A DNA stretch of 64,000 nucleotides from Pseudomonadota bacterium (GCA_003242475.1 QGUN01000007.1:1-64000), one strand, 5' to 3'; shown: positions 40,429 through 49,654, counted from the stretch's first letter. The notes: generated by a model not told the origin, from the sequence alone. Translations and numbers: made by a program.

Positions 40429-41084
40429 CGGCCCAAAGGCGTCGTCAACGTGATCGTCGCCTGCGTCACGTACTTTTTCGGCTTGCCGTCGTCCCCCTCG
40501 GCGGTCAGCGTGATCCGCACCCGGTGCGGCAGGCGATTGGCCCACGCCACGTCGGTGGTATCCCACTCCGGGACCCACTCCTCCTTCTCAACATCCCAGT
40601 ACTCGAAGGTCAGCCCCAGGACCCCGGAGACGAGGACCATCTCCGTGCCCCCGCGCTCCGGATCGTCGTCGATGATCGGCTTGACGCGCCGGATCAAGGC
40701 GTTGACGCCGGGCTCGTTCGGATCGCGGTCGACCCGGTACTCGACGAGCGCCTGGTCGCTTTCTCGTGCGTCGACGTAGAGCCGATTGTGCGAGAAGGTG
40801 GTGAAGCGGAGCCGGCCGCGGTCGCCGCGCTCGCCGACGAAGTGGGTGGGGCGTTCGCGGTATCGCTTGGGATCGTAGCGGTCCGAGATGAAGGCCATGG
40901 CGAGGTCGCGGCGCATGCGATCCATGGCCAGCCGGATGGCGTGGTAGCGGTTGGCCTGGATCTCCACCTCCTCGCGCGCCTGCCAGATCGGCGAAAAGGA
41001 GCCCCATACCAGCCCCGCCACGAGAGCGAGGATGCCGATGGAGATCATCAGCTCCATCAGGGTGAATCCTCGCGCACGGCTCAT
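40425..41084 (-). CDS. gspJ: Type II secretion minor pseudopilin GspJ
   Basis: A 219-aa pseudopilin with the cleavage site RARG-FTLMELMISIGILALVAGLVW (Phe+1, Glu+5), followed by a helix with Arg-rich face (ANRYHAIRLAMDRMRRDLAMAF) and a beta domain with LVEYRVDRDP and EMVLVSGVLGLTFEYWD. It overlaps both neighbours by ATGA, as does every gene from orfX to gspJ. Confidence 0.9.
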   Translation of the reverse strand: MSRARGFTLMELMISIGILALVAGLVWGSFSPIWQAREEVEIQANRYHAIRLAMDRMRRDLAMAFISDRYDPKRYRERPTHFVGERGDRGRLRFTTFSHNRLYVDARESDQALVEYRVDRDPNEPGVNALIRRVKPIIDDDPERGGTEMVLVSGVLGLTFEYWDVEKEEWVPEWDTTDVAWANRLPHRVRITLTAEGDDGKPKKYVTQATITLTTPLGR

Positions 41085-41761
41085 GGCGTCACCTGCCTTG
41101 CGCCCGGGCCCGATGGCGACTGCGGCGCCTGCGGCGTAAGCGGGGTCTGCGGCGACTGAGGCAGCTGCGGGAGCATCTGGCTGGCGGCCTGGGCGTCTTC
41201 GGGGAGGATGACCAGGTGGGTGACCACGTCCAGCGTCTCCTCGCGTCCGCCTTCGAACCACGAGACCTGGAGCCTCACCTCGCGGACCGAGCGCTTGAGC
41301 AGCTCGACGAGCTGGGCCATCTGGCCCTCGAGCAGGCCCTGAAACGGAGCCGCCATGGACCGAACGTCGTAGGTGGGACCGCCGTCGCTGGCGGTCTGCT
41401 GCTGCTCGATATCGCCCAGGAGCTTGTCGACCAGCTCGCGGACGATGGTGGTGGCCAGGGCGGCGTCGAGCTTGGGGACGACGACTTCGGCTCTCCAGCG
41501 AAAGTCGTTCCAGCCCTCCTCGGAGAAATCGCCCTCCATCGTCTGGTCGAATTCCGAGGTGAACCCCTCGTGGAGGAAGTGGGTCTCGATATCCACCATC
41601 TTCGACCGGGCGAGGAGGGTGGCCACGGTCAGGCGCTTGGCGTAGGCGTGTGAGCGCACGGTCCCGCCGTTGATGCCCAGGATGGCGACGAGGCTGACCG
41701 CCAGGATGGCCAGCGCCACCATGACCTCGAGGAGGGTGAATCCGCGCGAGGGTCGCTTCAT
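41081..41761 (-). CDS. gspI: Type II secretion minor pseudopilin GspI
   Basis: A 226-aa pseudopilin with the prepilin motif PSRG-FTLLEVMVALAILAVSLVAIL. It is longer than the usual GspI (about 120 aa): it has an expanded central region with VRELVDKLLGDIEQQQTASDGG, and a Pro/Gln-rich tail of about 30 residues (PQLPQSPQTPLTPQAPQSPS) that is probably disordered. Together with GspJ and GspK it caps the pseudopilus. Confidence 0.88.
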   Translation of the reverse strand: MKRPSRGFTLLEVMVALAILAVSLVAILGINGGTVRSHAYAKRLTVATLLARSKMVDIETHFLHEGFTSEFDQTMEGDFSEEGWNDFRWRAEVVVPKLDAALATTIVRELVDKLLGDIEQQQTASDGGPTYDVRSMAAPFQGLLEGQMAQLVELLKRSVREVRLQVSWFEGGREETLDVVTHLVILPEDAQAASQMLPQLPQSPQTPLTPQAPQSPSGPGARQVTP

Positions 41762-42411
41762 CGCCGAAGCTCCTCCCGCGGGACCTCGATGCGCTCGCCG
41801 AGGACGCGGGTCCGCCCGGTGACGGGATCGACGACCACTGTGTAGACGTCGTCATCCCCGCGCGCCACGTGGATGTAGGCCCGCTCCGTCTCGCCGTGGG
41901 GGAAGAAGTAGAGGAAGGCGGTGCCGGCGGTATAGGGCTCGGGCTGGTGGTGGGTCCAGACCGAGGCGAAGCGCACGCCCTCCGGCAGTTCTTGCCTTCG
42001 CACCATCCGGCTTTCGAGGGCCGAGAACGACGACTTCGCCTCGATCTCCTGCATGGCCTGCGCCTGCAGGTCGTTGCGGGCGCGGTCGCGCCGCTCCGCT
42101 TCGTAGCGCTGGCCCCGGCGGCTCTCCTCCATCTGGACGATCCGCACCCGGCCTTCGGCACACTCCGGCCAGTAGGCTCCCTCTTCGAGATCGAAGACGA
42201 GCCGACAGGTTCGGCCGGAGAGGACCGATTCGCCGTACATGGCGCGGATGGCCGCCGCCATCTTCGAGGCCGCCTCCCGAGTTTGCAGGCCAAGGGCGCT
42301 CTGGGCAGACGGGACCACCACCAGGGCGATGGCGATCACCAGCCCGGAGACGATGAGGAGCTCCAGCAGCGTGAAGCCCCGGTCGTTTGGCCTGCGCGCC
42401 CTCAACTTCAA
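41758..42411 (-). CDS. gspH: Type II secretion minor pseudopilin GspH
   Basis: A 217-aa pseudopilin: NDRG-FTLLELLIVSGLVIAIALVVVPS, a helix, then the GspH-like domain with GESVLSGRTCRLVFDLEEGAYWPE. The central helical stretch (QRYEAERRDRARNDLQAQAMQ) is charged and longer than average. The start overlaps the gspG stop. Confidence 0.88.
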   Translation of the reverse strand: MKLRARRPNDRGFTLLELLIVSGLVIAIALVVVPSAQSALGLQTREAASKMAAAIRAMYGESVLSGRTCRLVFDLEEGAYWPECAEGRVRIVQMEESRRGQRYEAERRDRARNDLQAQAMQEIEAKSSFSALESRMVRRQELPEGVRFASVWTHHQPEPYTAGTAFLYFFPHGETERAYIHVARGDDDVYTVVVDPVTGRTRVLGERIEVPREELRR

Positions 42412-42821
42412 TCGGCGTAGATGAAGCCCGAGGGATCTCCCTGGCCCCCGGGGCCGTAGGAGTAGACGTCGTATCCCTTGGGGTTGCGCTGGCCGGGGTA
42501 GAGGTAGACGTAGTCGCGCCCCCAGGGATCCTTCTTCAGGCTGCCCTTGAGGATTCCCTCGCTGTACAGCGCCTGCAGGCCCTCGGCGGTGCTGGGGTAG
42601 GTGCCCTTGCGCAGCATGTAGATGTCGAGGGCGTTCTCGAAGTTGTGCAGGTCGAGCTTGGCGGCCTTGATCTTGGCGTCCTCGGAGACTCCGCCGACGT
42701 TCACGGCGACGACGGTGGCGATCAGCCCGAGGATGAACACCACGATCATGATCTCGATGAGGGTCATGCCCCTCGCGCCGCTGGCGTTGCGGGCCAGCAG
42801 TCGACGCAGCCAGTTCTTCAT
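42408..42821 (-). CDS. gspG: Type II secretion major pseudopilin GspG
   Basis: The main pseudopilus subunit (137 aa). The leader ends GARG and the mature protein begins MTLIEIMIVVFILGLIATVVAVN with Glu+5. The C-terminal half has the GspG core LDIYMLRKGTYPSTAEGLQALY, KKDPWGRDYVYLYPG and a calcium-loop-like YSYGPGGQGD. I chose the ATG at 42821 with AGGAGG upstream; it overlaps the stop of the small gene orfX. Confidence 0.95.
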   Translation of the reverse strand: MKNWLRRLLARNASGARGMTLIEIMIVVFILGLIATVVAVNVGGVSEDAKIKAAKLDLHNFENALDIYMLRKGTYPSTAEGLQALYSEGILKGSLKKDPWGRDYVYLYPGQRNPKGYDVYSYGPGGQGDPSGFIYAD

Positions 42822-42991
42822 CTCGCTTCCTCCTCGAAGGACGATTCCCAGGAGATCTCCTGACGAACCAGATTCGCTCCGGCCGGCTCTGGCCGGAAGA
42901 TCCATGCGCCCGTGGCCAGGAGAGCGAGTACGGTGGCGACCACCGCCGTCCATGCGATGGCTCTGAGTCCCCTGTCCAGGCGCGACTCCAT
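42818..42991 (-). CDS. Small single-TM protein between gspF and gspG (orfX)
   Basis: A 57-aa frame: a charged cytoplasmic start (MESRLDRGLR), one TM helix at about residues 11-31 (AIAWTAVVATVLALLATGAW), then a 26-residue extracytoplasmic tail ending in an acidic SSFEEEAR. It begins 10 bases after the gspF stop with AAGGGGG as Shine-Dalgarno sequence. Its TGA overlaps the gspG ATG in the same ATGA manner as the neighbouring gsp genes. It has no prepilin cleavage motif and no PDZ, so it is neither a pseudopilin nor GspC. I know of no named T2SS component matching it. A small platform or regulatory subunit is inference from position. Confidence 0.72.
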   Translation of the reverse strand: MESRLDRGLRAIAWTAVVATVLALLATGAWIFRPEPAGANLVRQEISWESSFEEEAR

Positions 42992-43001
42992 GTTTCCCCC
43001 T

Positions 43002-44243
43002 TCAGCCGACCATCGTGTTCATCTGCAGGATCGGCATCAGAACCGAAAACACCATGAAAGCGATCACCGCACCCATCATCACGATCATGATGGGCTCCAG
43101 GAGGCTCGTGAGCGCCGCGATCCGCGCGTCCACTTGCGCGTCGTAGGCGTTGGCCACGTTGGCGAGCATCTCTTCCAGCTGACCCGAGCGCTCACCGATG
43201 GCGATCATGTGGTAGACGAGCGGCGGAAATTCCCCGCTTCGCCTCAGCGGTCCCGCGATCGACTCACCTTCGCGGATGGACTCGCGCGCCTTCTCGATGA
43301 CATCGGCGAGTACGGAATTGGTCACCAGCGCCTTGACGATGTTCATCGAGGTGAGCAGGGGAACGCCGCTCTGCAAGAGCGTGGACAGCGTCCGGCTGAA
43401 GCGGGCGATGGCGAGCATGCGGATGAGGGGACCGAAGACGGGGAGCTTGAGCAAGAAAGCATCCCACTTCGCCCGGCCCTTCTCGGTTTTCTTCCACCGC
43501 AAGAAGACGAAGAGTCCCACCGCCGCCAGCGCGAGGACCAGCCACCACTTTTCCCGCACGAAGTCGGCCGTGCCGATGAGGACGCGGGTGACCAGAGGCA
43601 AGGTGGCGCCCATGTCCTCGAACATCTGCGAGATCTTCGGGATCACCACCGTCATCAGGATGGAAACGATCCCGAAGCCCACCACCATCATGATGGCGGG
43701 GTAGAGCATGGTGCCGAGCACCTTGGAGCGCAGCCGCGCCTGGGCTTCGGTGAAATCGGCCAGGCGGTTGAGCACCACGTCCAGCGCACCGGAGTGCTCT
43801 CCCGACCGCACCATGTTGACGTAGAGGGCCGAGAAGGCGCGGGGATGCTCGGCCAGGGCGTCGGCGAAGGAAGCACCTTCGTTCACCCGGTCCTTGACCT
43901 GGGTGACGATGGCCTTGAGGCGATCGTGATCGGTCTGCTCGATCAGCGCGACGAGGGCCTCGACCAGGGGGATGCCGGCGCCCAGGAGCGTGGCGAGCTG
44001 GCGGGTCATCACGGCGATGTCCACCGCCTTGATCCGCCCGGTGAAAAACTGCTTGAGCTTGAGGTTCTTCGCCGTGCCGCCGACGCCGACCGAGCCGACC
44101 GCCTGCCGCTCGGCGACCACCTCGGTCAGATAGATGCCCTCCTTGCGGAGCAGGGCCCGGAGCGCACGGGGATTTTCGGCGTCGCGGACACCCGTTACCG
44201 CCTTGCCCCCTTCGCGGAATCCCCTGTACTCGAAGACCGGCAC
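43002..44243 (-). CDS. gspF: Type II secretion inner-membrane platform protein GspF
   Basis: A 413-aa polytopic protein with two GspF domains (about 75-195 and 275-400) and three TM helices, including AIMMVVGFGIVSILMTVVI and IMIVMMGAVIAFMVFSVLMPI. RQLATLLGAGIPLVEALVAL and RTLSTLLQSGVPLLTSMNIV are the repeated domain starts. It anchors the assembly platform and contacts GspE. GTG start, 12 bases after the gspE stop. Confidence 0.95.
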   Translation of the reverse strand: MPVFEYRGFREGGKAVTGVRDAENPRALRALLRKEGIYLTEVVAERQAVGSVGVGGTAKNLKLKQFFTGRIKAVDIAVMTRQLATLLGAGIPLVEALVALIEQTDHDRLKAIVTQVKDRVNEGASFADALAEHPRAFSALYVNMVRSGEHSGALDVVLNRLADFTEAQARLRSKVLGTMLYPAIMMVVGFGIVSILMTVVIPKISQMFEDMGATLPLVTRVLIGTADFVREKWWLVLALAAVGLFVFLRWKKTEKGRAKWDAFLLKLPVFGPLIRMLAIARFSRTLSTLLQSGVPLLTSMNIVKALVTNSVLADVIEKARESIREGESIAGPLRRSGEFPPLVYHMIAIGERSGQLEEMLANVANAYDAQVDARIAALTSLLEPIMIVMMGAVIAFMVFSVLMPILQMNTMVG

Positions 44244-44255
44244 CGATCCGCCCCC

Positions 44256-46034
44256 TCAGAGCACCACGTCGTCCTGCACCACGCGCAGCACTTCGGCGGG
44301 CGCGGTGACGCCGCGCGCCACCTTGATGGCGCCGTGCTCGCGCAGCGTCTTCATGCCGACGCTCGTGGCGTACTTCTTGATGGTGTTGGAATCGAGGTTC
44401 TTGAGGATCATCTGGCGGATCTCGTCGTCGACGAGCATCAGCTCGTAGATTCCGGTCCGCCCCTTGTAGCCGGAGCCGTTGCACTGCTCGCAGCCCGCCG
44501 GCCGGTACAGGACGCCGGTGCCGTATTTCGCCATGATCTCGGGCGTGATGCCCACTTCCTCGAGCTCTTCCTGCGTCGGCTCGTAGGGCTGCTTGCAGTT
44601 GGAGCAGAGCCTGCGCACGAGCCGCTGTGCGAGCGAGGCGATGAGCGACGAGGCGACGAGGAAGGGCTGCACGCCCATGTCCACCAGACGGGTGATGGCA
44701 CCGGGAGCGTCGTTGGTGTGGACGGTGGAGAGCACCAGGTGGCCGGTCAGCGAGGCCTGGATGGCGATCTCCGCCGTCTCCAGATCGCGAATCTCGCCGA
44801 CGAGGATCACGTCGGGGTCCTGGCGGAGAAAGGCGCGAAGGGCCGAGGCGAAGGTCAGGCCGATCTTCGGATGGACGGCAACCTGGTTGATCCCCTTGAT
44901 TTGATACTCGATCGGGTCCTCGGCGGTGAGGATCTTCAGGTCGGGCCGGTTGATGCGGTTGAGCGCGGCGTAGAGCGTGGTCGTCTTGCCCGAGCCCGTG
45001 GGGCCCGTGACCAGGAAGATCCCGTGCGAGCGGTGGATGAGCTGCTCGATGAGCTCGAGCTGCTCGGGCTCGAAGCCGATCTCCTCGAGGTTGAGCAGCA
45101 TGTTGCTCTTGTCGAGCAGACGCATCACGCAGCTCTCGCCCCAGGCGGTGGGGATGGTCGAGAGCCGAATGTCCACCTCCTTGCCGGCGATCTTGATGCG
45201 GATACGACCGTCCTGGGGCAGGCGCGTTTCGGCGATGTTGAGCTGCCCCATGATCTTGATGCGGGAGGTGATGGCTTTCTGGAAGCGCTTGGGCGGCTTG
45301 ATCACCTCCTTGAGCACGCCGTCCACGCGGAAGCGGACCACGAGCTCCTTCTCGAAGGGCTCGATGTGGATGTCGCTGGCGCGCTCCTTGACCGCGCGCT
45401 TGAGCAGCCAGTTGACCAGGCGAATGATCGGCGCCTCGTCGTCGCCCGAGTCGATGAGGTCGGGCGCCTCCTCCACCTCCTCCGAGAGGTTTTCGTGCTC
45501 CTCGGCGTCGAGCTCCTCGCCGATGTCGGCCTCGTGGGCGAGTCGCTCGTAGACCGAGTGGATGGCATCGATCACCGTCTGGGTGGTGGCGATCACCGGA
45601 AGGACGGGCGCGCCCAGGGAGAGGCGGGCCTGGTCGAGCGCCTCGACCGCGAGTGGATCGGCGGTGGCGACCTCCACGCCCTCCGGCTTGCGCACCACGG
45701 GGATGAGGCGGAACTGGCGCGCGAAGTTGATGGGGATGCGCCGGACGAGCTCCAGGTCGATGGCGTCGCCGGAGAGCTTCTCGACGAAGGGGAGGTCGAG
45801 CTGCAGCGCGAGGGCGCGCAGGACGTCGTCCTCCGTCACCGCCTTCATGTTGACGAGGATCTCGCCGATCCGGCCGCCGCTTTCGGCCTGGCGGTCGAGT
45901 GCTTCCTCGAGGCGGGCCGGATCCAGGCCCGCGGTGCGCAGGAGGATCTCTCCCAGCGGGAGGGTGCGGAGATCCACGTCGGACGCCTGACCGACGTCTC
46001 CCTCGCGCAGCTTTCCTGCGTGCATCTCGCTCAT
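44256..46034 (-). CDS. gspE: Type II secretion ATPase GspE
   Basis: The hexameric motor of the pseudopilus (592 aa). An MshEN-like N-terminal domain (LGEILLRTAGLDPARLEEALDRQ and ALALQLDLPFVEKL) precedes the ATPase core: SDIHIEPFEKELVVRFRVDG, Walker A GPTGSGKTTTLY, the Asp box ILTAEDPIEYQIKGINQ, Walker B ALRAFLRQDPDVILVGEIRD and the His box LSTVHTNDA. The zinc-binding CSNC...CEQC tetracysteine is typical of GspE. Confidence 0.96.
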   Translation of the reverse strand: MSEMHAGKLREGDVGQASDVDLRTLPLGEILLRTAGLDPARLEEALDRQAESGGRIGEILVNMKAVTEDDVLRALALQLDLPFVEKLSGDAIDLELVRRIPINFARQFRLIPVVRKPEGVEVATADPLAVEALDQARLSLGAPVLPVIATTQTVIDAIHSVYERLAHEADIGEELDAEEHENLSEEVEEAPDLIDSGDDEAPIIRLVNWLLKRAVKERASDIHIEPFEKELVVRFRVDGVLKEVIKPPKRFQKAITSRIKIMGQLNIAETRLPQDGRIRIKIAGKEVDIRLSTIPTAWGESCVMRLLDKSNMLLNLEEIGFEPEQLELIEQLIHRSHGIFLVTGPTGSGKTTTLYAALNRINRPDLKILTAEDPIEYQIKGINQVAVHPKIGLTFASALRAFLRQDPDVILVGEIRDLETAEIAIQASLTGHLVLSTVHTNDAPGAITRLVDMGVQPFLVASSLIASLAQRLVRRLCSNCKQPYEPTQEELEEVGITPEIMAKYGTGVLYRPAGCEQCNGSGYKGRTGIYELMLVDDEIRQMILKNLDSNTIKKYATSVGMKTLREHGAIKVARGVTAPAEVLRVVQDDVVL

Positions 46035-46098
46035 CGTCTCTTCCCAACGAATCGGGGAGGGCGTGACCTTCCCCGGGGGCTACGAAAGGGTCCCCGAT

Positions 46099-48669
46099 TC
46101 ACGGCTCGGCCGGCGGCGCCTCCTCCTGGGGCTCGAATGGCTCCTCGTCTACCGGCGGCTCCGCCTGCCGCGGCTCGATGCGGATCTCGCCGGGAGCTCC
46201 GGGGCCGCCGTTCTCGAGCCGCTGCATCTCCTGCTCCACGTCGCGGGCGAGCAACGCCAGGGGCCCCGCCTTTCGCGCGAAGTCGATCGGGACCTCGTAC
46301 TCGGGCGAGGTGCCGTAGAAGGTGGCGATGAACTGCTGCCGCTCCCGCATCTTCCGCTCGAAGATCCGGCGGAAGTCGTCCTGGTTGCGGATGATGTAGG
46401 GCGTCAAGAAGAGCAGCAGGTTCGTCTTGACCTTGCTGGTGGAGTTGTCGCGGAAGAGCCACCCGAGCACCGGGATGTCGCCGAGGATGGGCGTCTTGGC
46501 CACCGACTTGATGGTGCGCTCCTGCACCAGGCCGCCGATGACGACCGTCGTCTGATCCTTGGCGACGATCACGGTCTTGGCGGTGCGTCGGGCGGTGGTG
46601 GGTCCGAGGACCGGATCCTGCTCGGCGATCTCCTCCGTCTGCTGCTCGACCTCGAGCCGCACGTAGTCGCTTTCGTTGATCTGCGGCTTGATCTTCAGCT
46701 TCAGCTCGACGTTCTGACGCTGGATGGGCGCGTAGAGCGACGAGAGACCGAAGGCGCCGATGCTGCTGCCTAGCAATCCGCCCAGCGCGCCCGTACCGGT
46801 GGTCCCCGTCGTCCCCGTGAGGAGGTTGGCCAGGCCCTGGGGCGCATAGCCGGCCTGGAAGGGAACGTTCTGGCCGACGGTGATCTCCGCCTCCTCGTTG
46901 TCGGTGGTGAGGATGTGGGGCGTGGAGAGCACGTTGACGTCGGAGCTGGTCGTCATCGCGTGCAGGATCACGCCAAAGGAGGGGAGGTTGATGCCGAGCT
47001 CGGCCACGGCCGGAACGGGCGAACCCTGGATGCCGGCGAGGAAGCCACCCATGGAAAGGAGGCTGCCGAGGTTGAGCGAGGAGGCCTGGCCCACCTGGTT
47101 TCCGATCACGATGGGCGCGATCCCGTCCGCCGTGTCGATGGCGGCGCCGCCGTGGAAGTTGAAGCCGAACTCGGTGTTGTCGCGGAGGTTGACCTCCATG
47201 ATCACCGCCTCGACGAAGACCTGGCGCCGCGGGATGTCGAGCTGTTCGATGACCCGAACGAGGTTTCGGTAGTCCTGGGCGGAGGCGACGACCACCAGCG
47301 AGTTGGTGGCCGGGTCGGCCGAGATCTTGATGTCGCCGGAAAAGAGGGCGGCTCCGGTCTCCTGGTTCGCGGCACCCTCTCGGACCCGGCGGGTGACGGG
47401 CCGGGTGGTCTGCGCGGTCTGCTGCCCCTGCAGAAGAGTCTGCAGCGTGCTGGCCAGGTCCTCGGCGTTGGCGTTGGCCAGGTAGTAGACGTGCACGCGG
47501 CCCGTGTCGCCGGTGGGGACGTCGAGCTGGCGAAGCAGCATCTCGACCTGCTCGAATCCCTTCCGGTTGGCGAAGACGATCAGCTTGTTGGTGCGGTCGT
47601 CGGGGATGATGCGGGAGACCGAGGCCGCCGCGCCGGATCCCTCGCCTCCACCCCCGCCTTCTGCCGGCGCGGCCGCGGGGCGGGGCACCGGTCGCGCGGA
47701 TCGGGGGGCGCTCGGGCCGCCGGTCGAATCGAAGATCTGGCTCAGCTTCTCCGCGATCTCCGAGGCGGTGGCGTATTCCACCTGGATGATCCGCAGCTCC
47801 TCGCCGCCGCCCGGCTGGTCGAGGGCCTCCAGAATCCGCTCGATGCGCCGGAGGTTGAGCGAGACCTCGGTGACGATGAGCGTGTCCGGAGGCATGGGGA
47901 TCACGGTCGCGTCCTTGGACATCAGCTGCTTGAGCGGATTGACGACCGCATCCGTGTCGATGTGCTTGAGTCGGATGATCTTGGTGACCATCCGCTCGTC
48001 GGCGGGCGGGGTGGAGCCGGGCTCGACGTAGGTCCAGACGTTGGACTGGGCGGCGGTGCGCTTTTCGACCAGCTTCAGGTACGGGCCGACCGGGTAGACG
48101 GTCCAGTTGTTGGCCTCGAGGGCGGCGAGGAAGGCCGCGTAGGCCTCGTCCGCCGTCACCAGGCCGGTGCCGTCCTCCGGCCCGATGATGGTGATCCGCC
48201 CGCGAATGTTTTCCGGCACGATGAAGAGGCGACCCGTGAAGTCCGAGATCGTCTGCACCACGTCCTGGATCTCGGCCTTGTTGAAGTCGAGCTGGAAGCG
48301 ACCCTGCCGCCTCGCCGCGTCACGCCGCTGCTGGGGATCCTGCTGCTGTGCCTGCTGCTGCTGCGCCGTCTGCTGCTGCGGGCGGTTCGTCTGGCGCTGA
48401 CGCGCCTCCTCCTGTCGGCGCCGTTCCTCCTCTTCCTTGCGCTGCTCTTCCGCGCGCACCGCCTCCCGCCGCCGCTCCTGCTCGCGACGCTGCGAGGGGG
48501 AGAGGGTGGGGGGCTGGGGGATCGGCCGCTGCATGCGGACCTCGGGCGTCAGCCGGGGCTGGATGGTTTCGTCCGGGGGCCGGACCACCTCCTGCGCCTG
48601 CGCGCCGACGGCGACGAAAAGCAGCGATGCCGAGCTGAGCGAAGCGAGGGTGTTGCGGAACGTCTGCAT
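46099..48669 (-). CDS. gspD: Type II secretion outer-membrane secretin GspD
   Basis: The outer-membrane channel (856 aa). The signal peptide ends VGAQAQ. Residues about 60-125 are a charged, Gln-rich low-complexity linker (QQQ runs encoded by CAG repeats near 48341-48378) that is not typical of secretins. N0-N3 domains follow (FNKAEIQDVVQTISDFTGR, RIIRLKHIDTDAVVNPLK-like repeats), then the secretin core with VEAVIMEVNLRDN, TVGQNVPF and TVVIGGLVQERTIKSVAKTPILGDIPVLGWLF. The C-terminus has a Pro/Glu-rich tail. I take ATG 48669; TTG one codon upstream is possible. Confidence 0.95.
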   Translation of the reverse strand: MQTFRNTLASLSSASLLFVAVGAQAQEVVRPPDETIQPRLTPEVRMQRPIPQPPTLSPSQRREQERRREAVRAEEQRKEEEERRRQEEARQRQTNRPQQQTAQQQQAQQQDPQQRRDAARRQGRFQLDFNKAEIQDVVQTISDFTGRLFIVPENIRGRITIIGPEDGTGLVTADEAYAAFLAALEANNWTVYPVGPYLKLVEKRTAAQSNVWTYVEPGSTPPADERMVTKIIRLKHIDTDAVVNPLKQLMSKDATVIPMPPDTLIVTEVSLNLRRIERILEALDQPGGGEELRIIQVEYATASEIAEKLSQIFDSTGGPSAPRSARPVPRPAAAPAEGGGGGEGSGAAASVSRIIPDDRTNKLIVFANRKGFEQVEMLLRQLDVPTGDTGRVHVYYLANANAEDLASTLQTLLQGQQTAQTTRPVTRRVREGAANQETGAALFSGDIKISADPATNSLVVVASAQDYRNLVRVIEQLDIPRRQVFVEAVIMEVNLRDNTEFGFNFHGGAAIDTADGIAPIVIGNQVGQASSLNLGSLLSMGGFLAGIQGSPVPAVAELGINLPSFGVILHAMTTSSDVNVLSTPHILTTDNEEAEITVGQNVPFQAGYAPQGLANLLTGTTGTTGTGALGGLLGSSIGAFGLSSLYAPIQRQNVELKLKIKPQINESDYVRLEVEQQTEEIAEQDPVLGPTTARRTAKTVIVAKDQTTVVIGGLVQERTIKSVAKTPILGDIPVLGWLFRDNSTSKVKTNLLLFLTPYIIRNQDDFRRIFERKMRERQQFIATFYGTSPEYEVPIDFARKAGPLALLARDVEQEMQRLENGGPGAPGEIRIEPRQAEPPVDEEPFEPQEEAPPAEP

Positions 48670-48715
48670 CAAAGAACCCGACGTTTGCGGCCTCCGGATG
48701 CGGATGCCGGTTGGC

Positions 48716-49654
48716 TCACCTGACGTTGACGGTCTTGGTCTGGACCTTGCCCCGCCGCTCCAGCTCGACCTCGATGCGGCTGGACTCCCGGAGCTTGGCG
48801 TAGAGCTCGAGCGCCTTCTCCGGGCTGTCGATCGCGTATCCGTTGATCTTGCGGATCACGTCTCCGTTCTGGAGGCCGATCTTCTGGTAGAGCGAGCCGG
48901 GACGAATGGAGAAGATCTTGAATCCGTTCGCTTTCCCGTCCTTGAAGGAGGGGACGACGCGCGCCTGGGTGGCGAGCGCGCTCAAGTTGGCGAGCTGGCG
49001 CTCCACGTCCTCGCGGGAGATCTCGTAGGTGTCGTTTCCCACCTGCCGAACCTCCGCGGGTTCGACCTGGGGCGCGCCGCCACGCGAGGACGTCGCGGAT
49101 GGAGTCGGCGTGGCCGAGGCGAGTCTCTGCAGCTCGCCGGTCTTCGACTCGTCGATGGCGATGTACTCCTTGCGGCCCTGGTTGAGGAGGATGACGCGGA
49201 GCCGCTCGATCTCGAGGACGGTTGCCCCCTCGATCTCGTCGCCGACGAGGTATACGCCGACGTGCTCTCCGCCCGACTTGCGGATCGTGGCGAAGGACCA
49301 CTCGGGCCGGTTGGCCACCATGGTGCCGACCAGGGTGAGGTTGAGCGAGCTCGGAACCGCCTCGGCATCGGGGTCGTAGGCCGGCATTTCCGGCTCGCCG
49401 GCGGTGGGATCTTCGGAGGGGAGCTCGATGCCCAGGAAGGCTGCCGTCCGCTCGAGCGGGAGGCTGCCGGCGCGCGCCAGGAAGGCTGCGCCCGGATTCC
49501 CCGCCGACGACGAAGGGGCCATGGCGTCGAGGTCGACCGGCGCGACCAGGCGGGCGGCCAACAGGGCGTTGGTGGTCAGGGCTCCCAGGAAGGAGATCAC
49601 GGCCAGAAGGGCCAGCTCCACCGCCCAGAAGTACTTTCGGAACAAAATCTCCAT
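48716..49654 (-). CDS. gspC: Type II secretion protein GspC with PDZ domain
   Basis: Connects the inner platform to the secretin (312 aa). One TM helix (WAVELALLAVISFLGALTTN), a Pro/Ala-rich linker, a homology region LNLTLVGTMVANRPEWSFATIRK with the typical IxxIxxxRVILLNQGRKEYI, and a C-terminal PDZ domain (FKIFSIRPGSLYQKIGLQNGDVIRKINGYAIDSPEKAL). It is the first gene of the T2SS operon; 46 bases separate it from gspD. The sigma-54 promoter lies almost directly at its start codon. Confidence 0.93.
   Translation of the reverse strand: MEILFRKYFWAVELALLAVISFLGALTTNALLAARLVAPVDLDAMAPSSSAGNPGAAFLARAGSLPLERTAAFLGIELPSEDPTAGEPEMPAYDPDAEAVPSSLNLTLVGTMVANRPEWSFATIRKSGGEHVGVYLVGDEIEGATVLEIERLRVILLNQGRKEYIAIDESKTGELQRLASATPTPSATSSRGGAPQVEPAEVRQVGNDTYEISREDVERQLANLSALATQARVVPSFKDGKANGFKIFSIRPGSLYQKIGLQNGDVIRKINGYAIDSPEKALELYAKLRESSRIEVELERRGKVQTKTVNVR

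Noticed and set aside
42912-46331. A very long open frame on the + strand (over 1100 codons) opposite gspE and gspF
   Set aside because: It mirrors the codon structure of the T2SS genes on the other strand, is rich in His, Asp, Gly and Arg with no fold pattern, and has no ribosome site. This is a shadow frame typical of GC-rich DNA.
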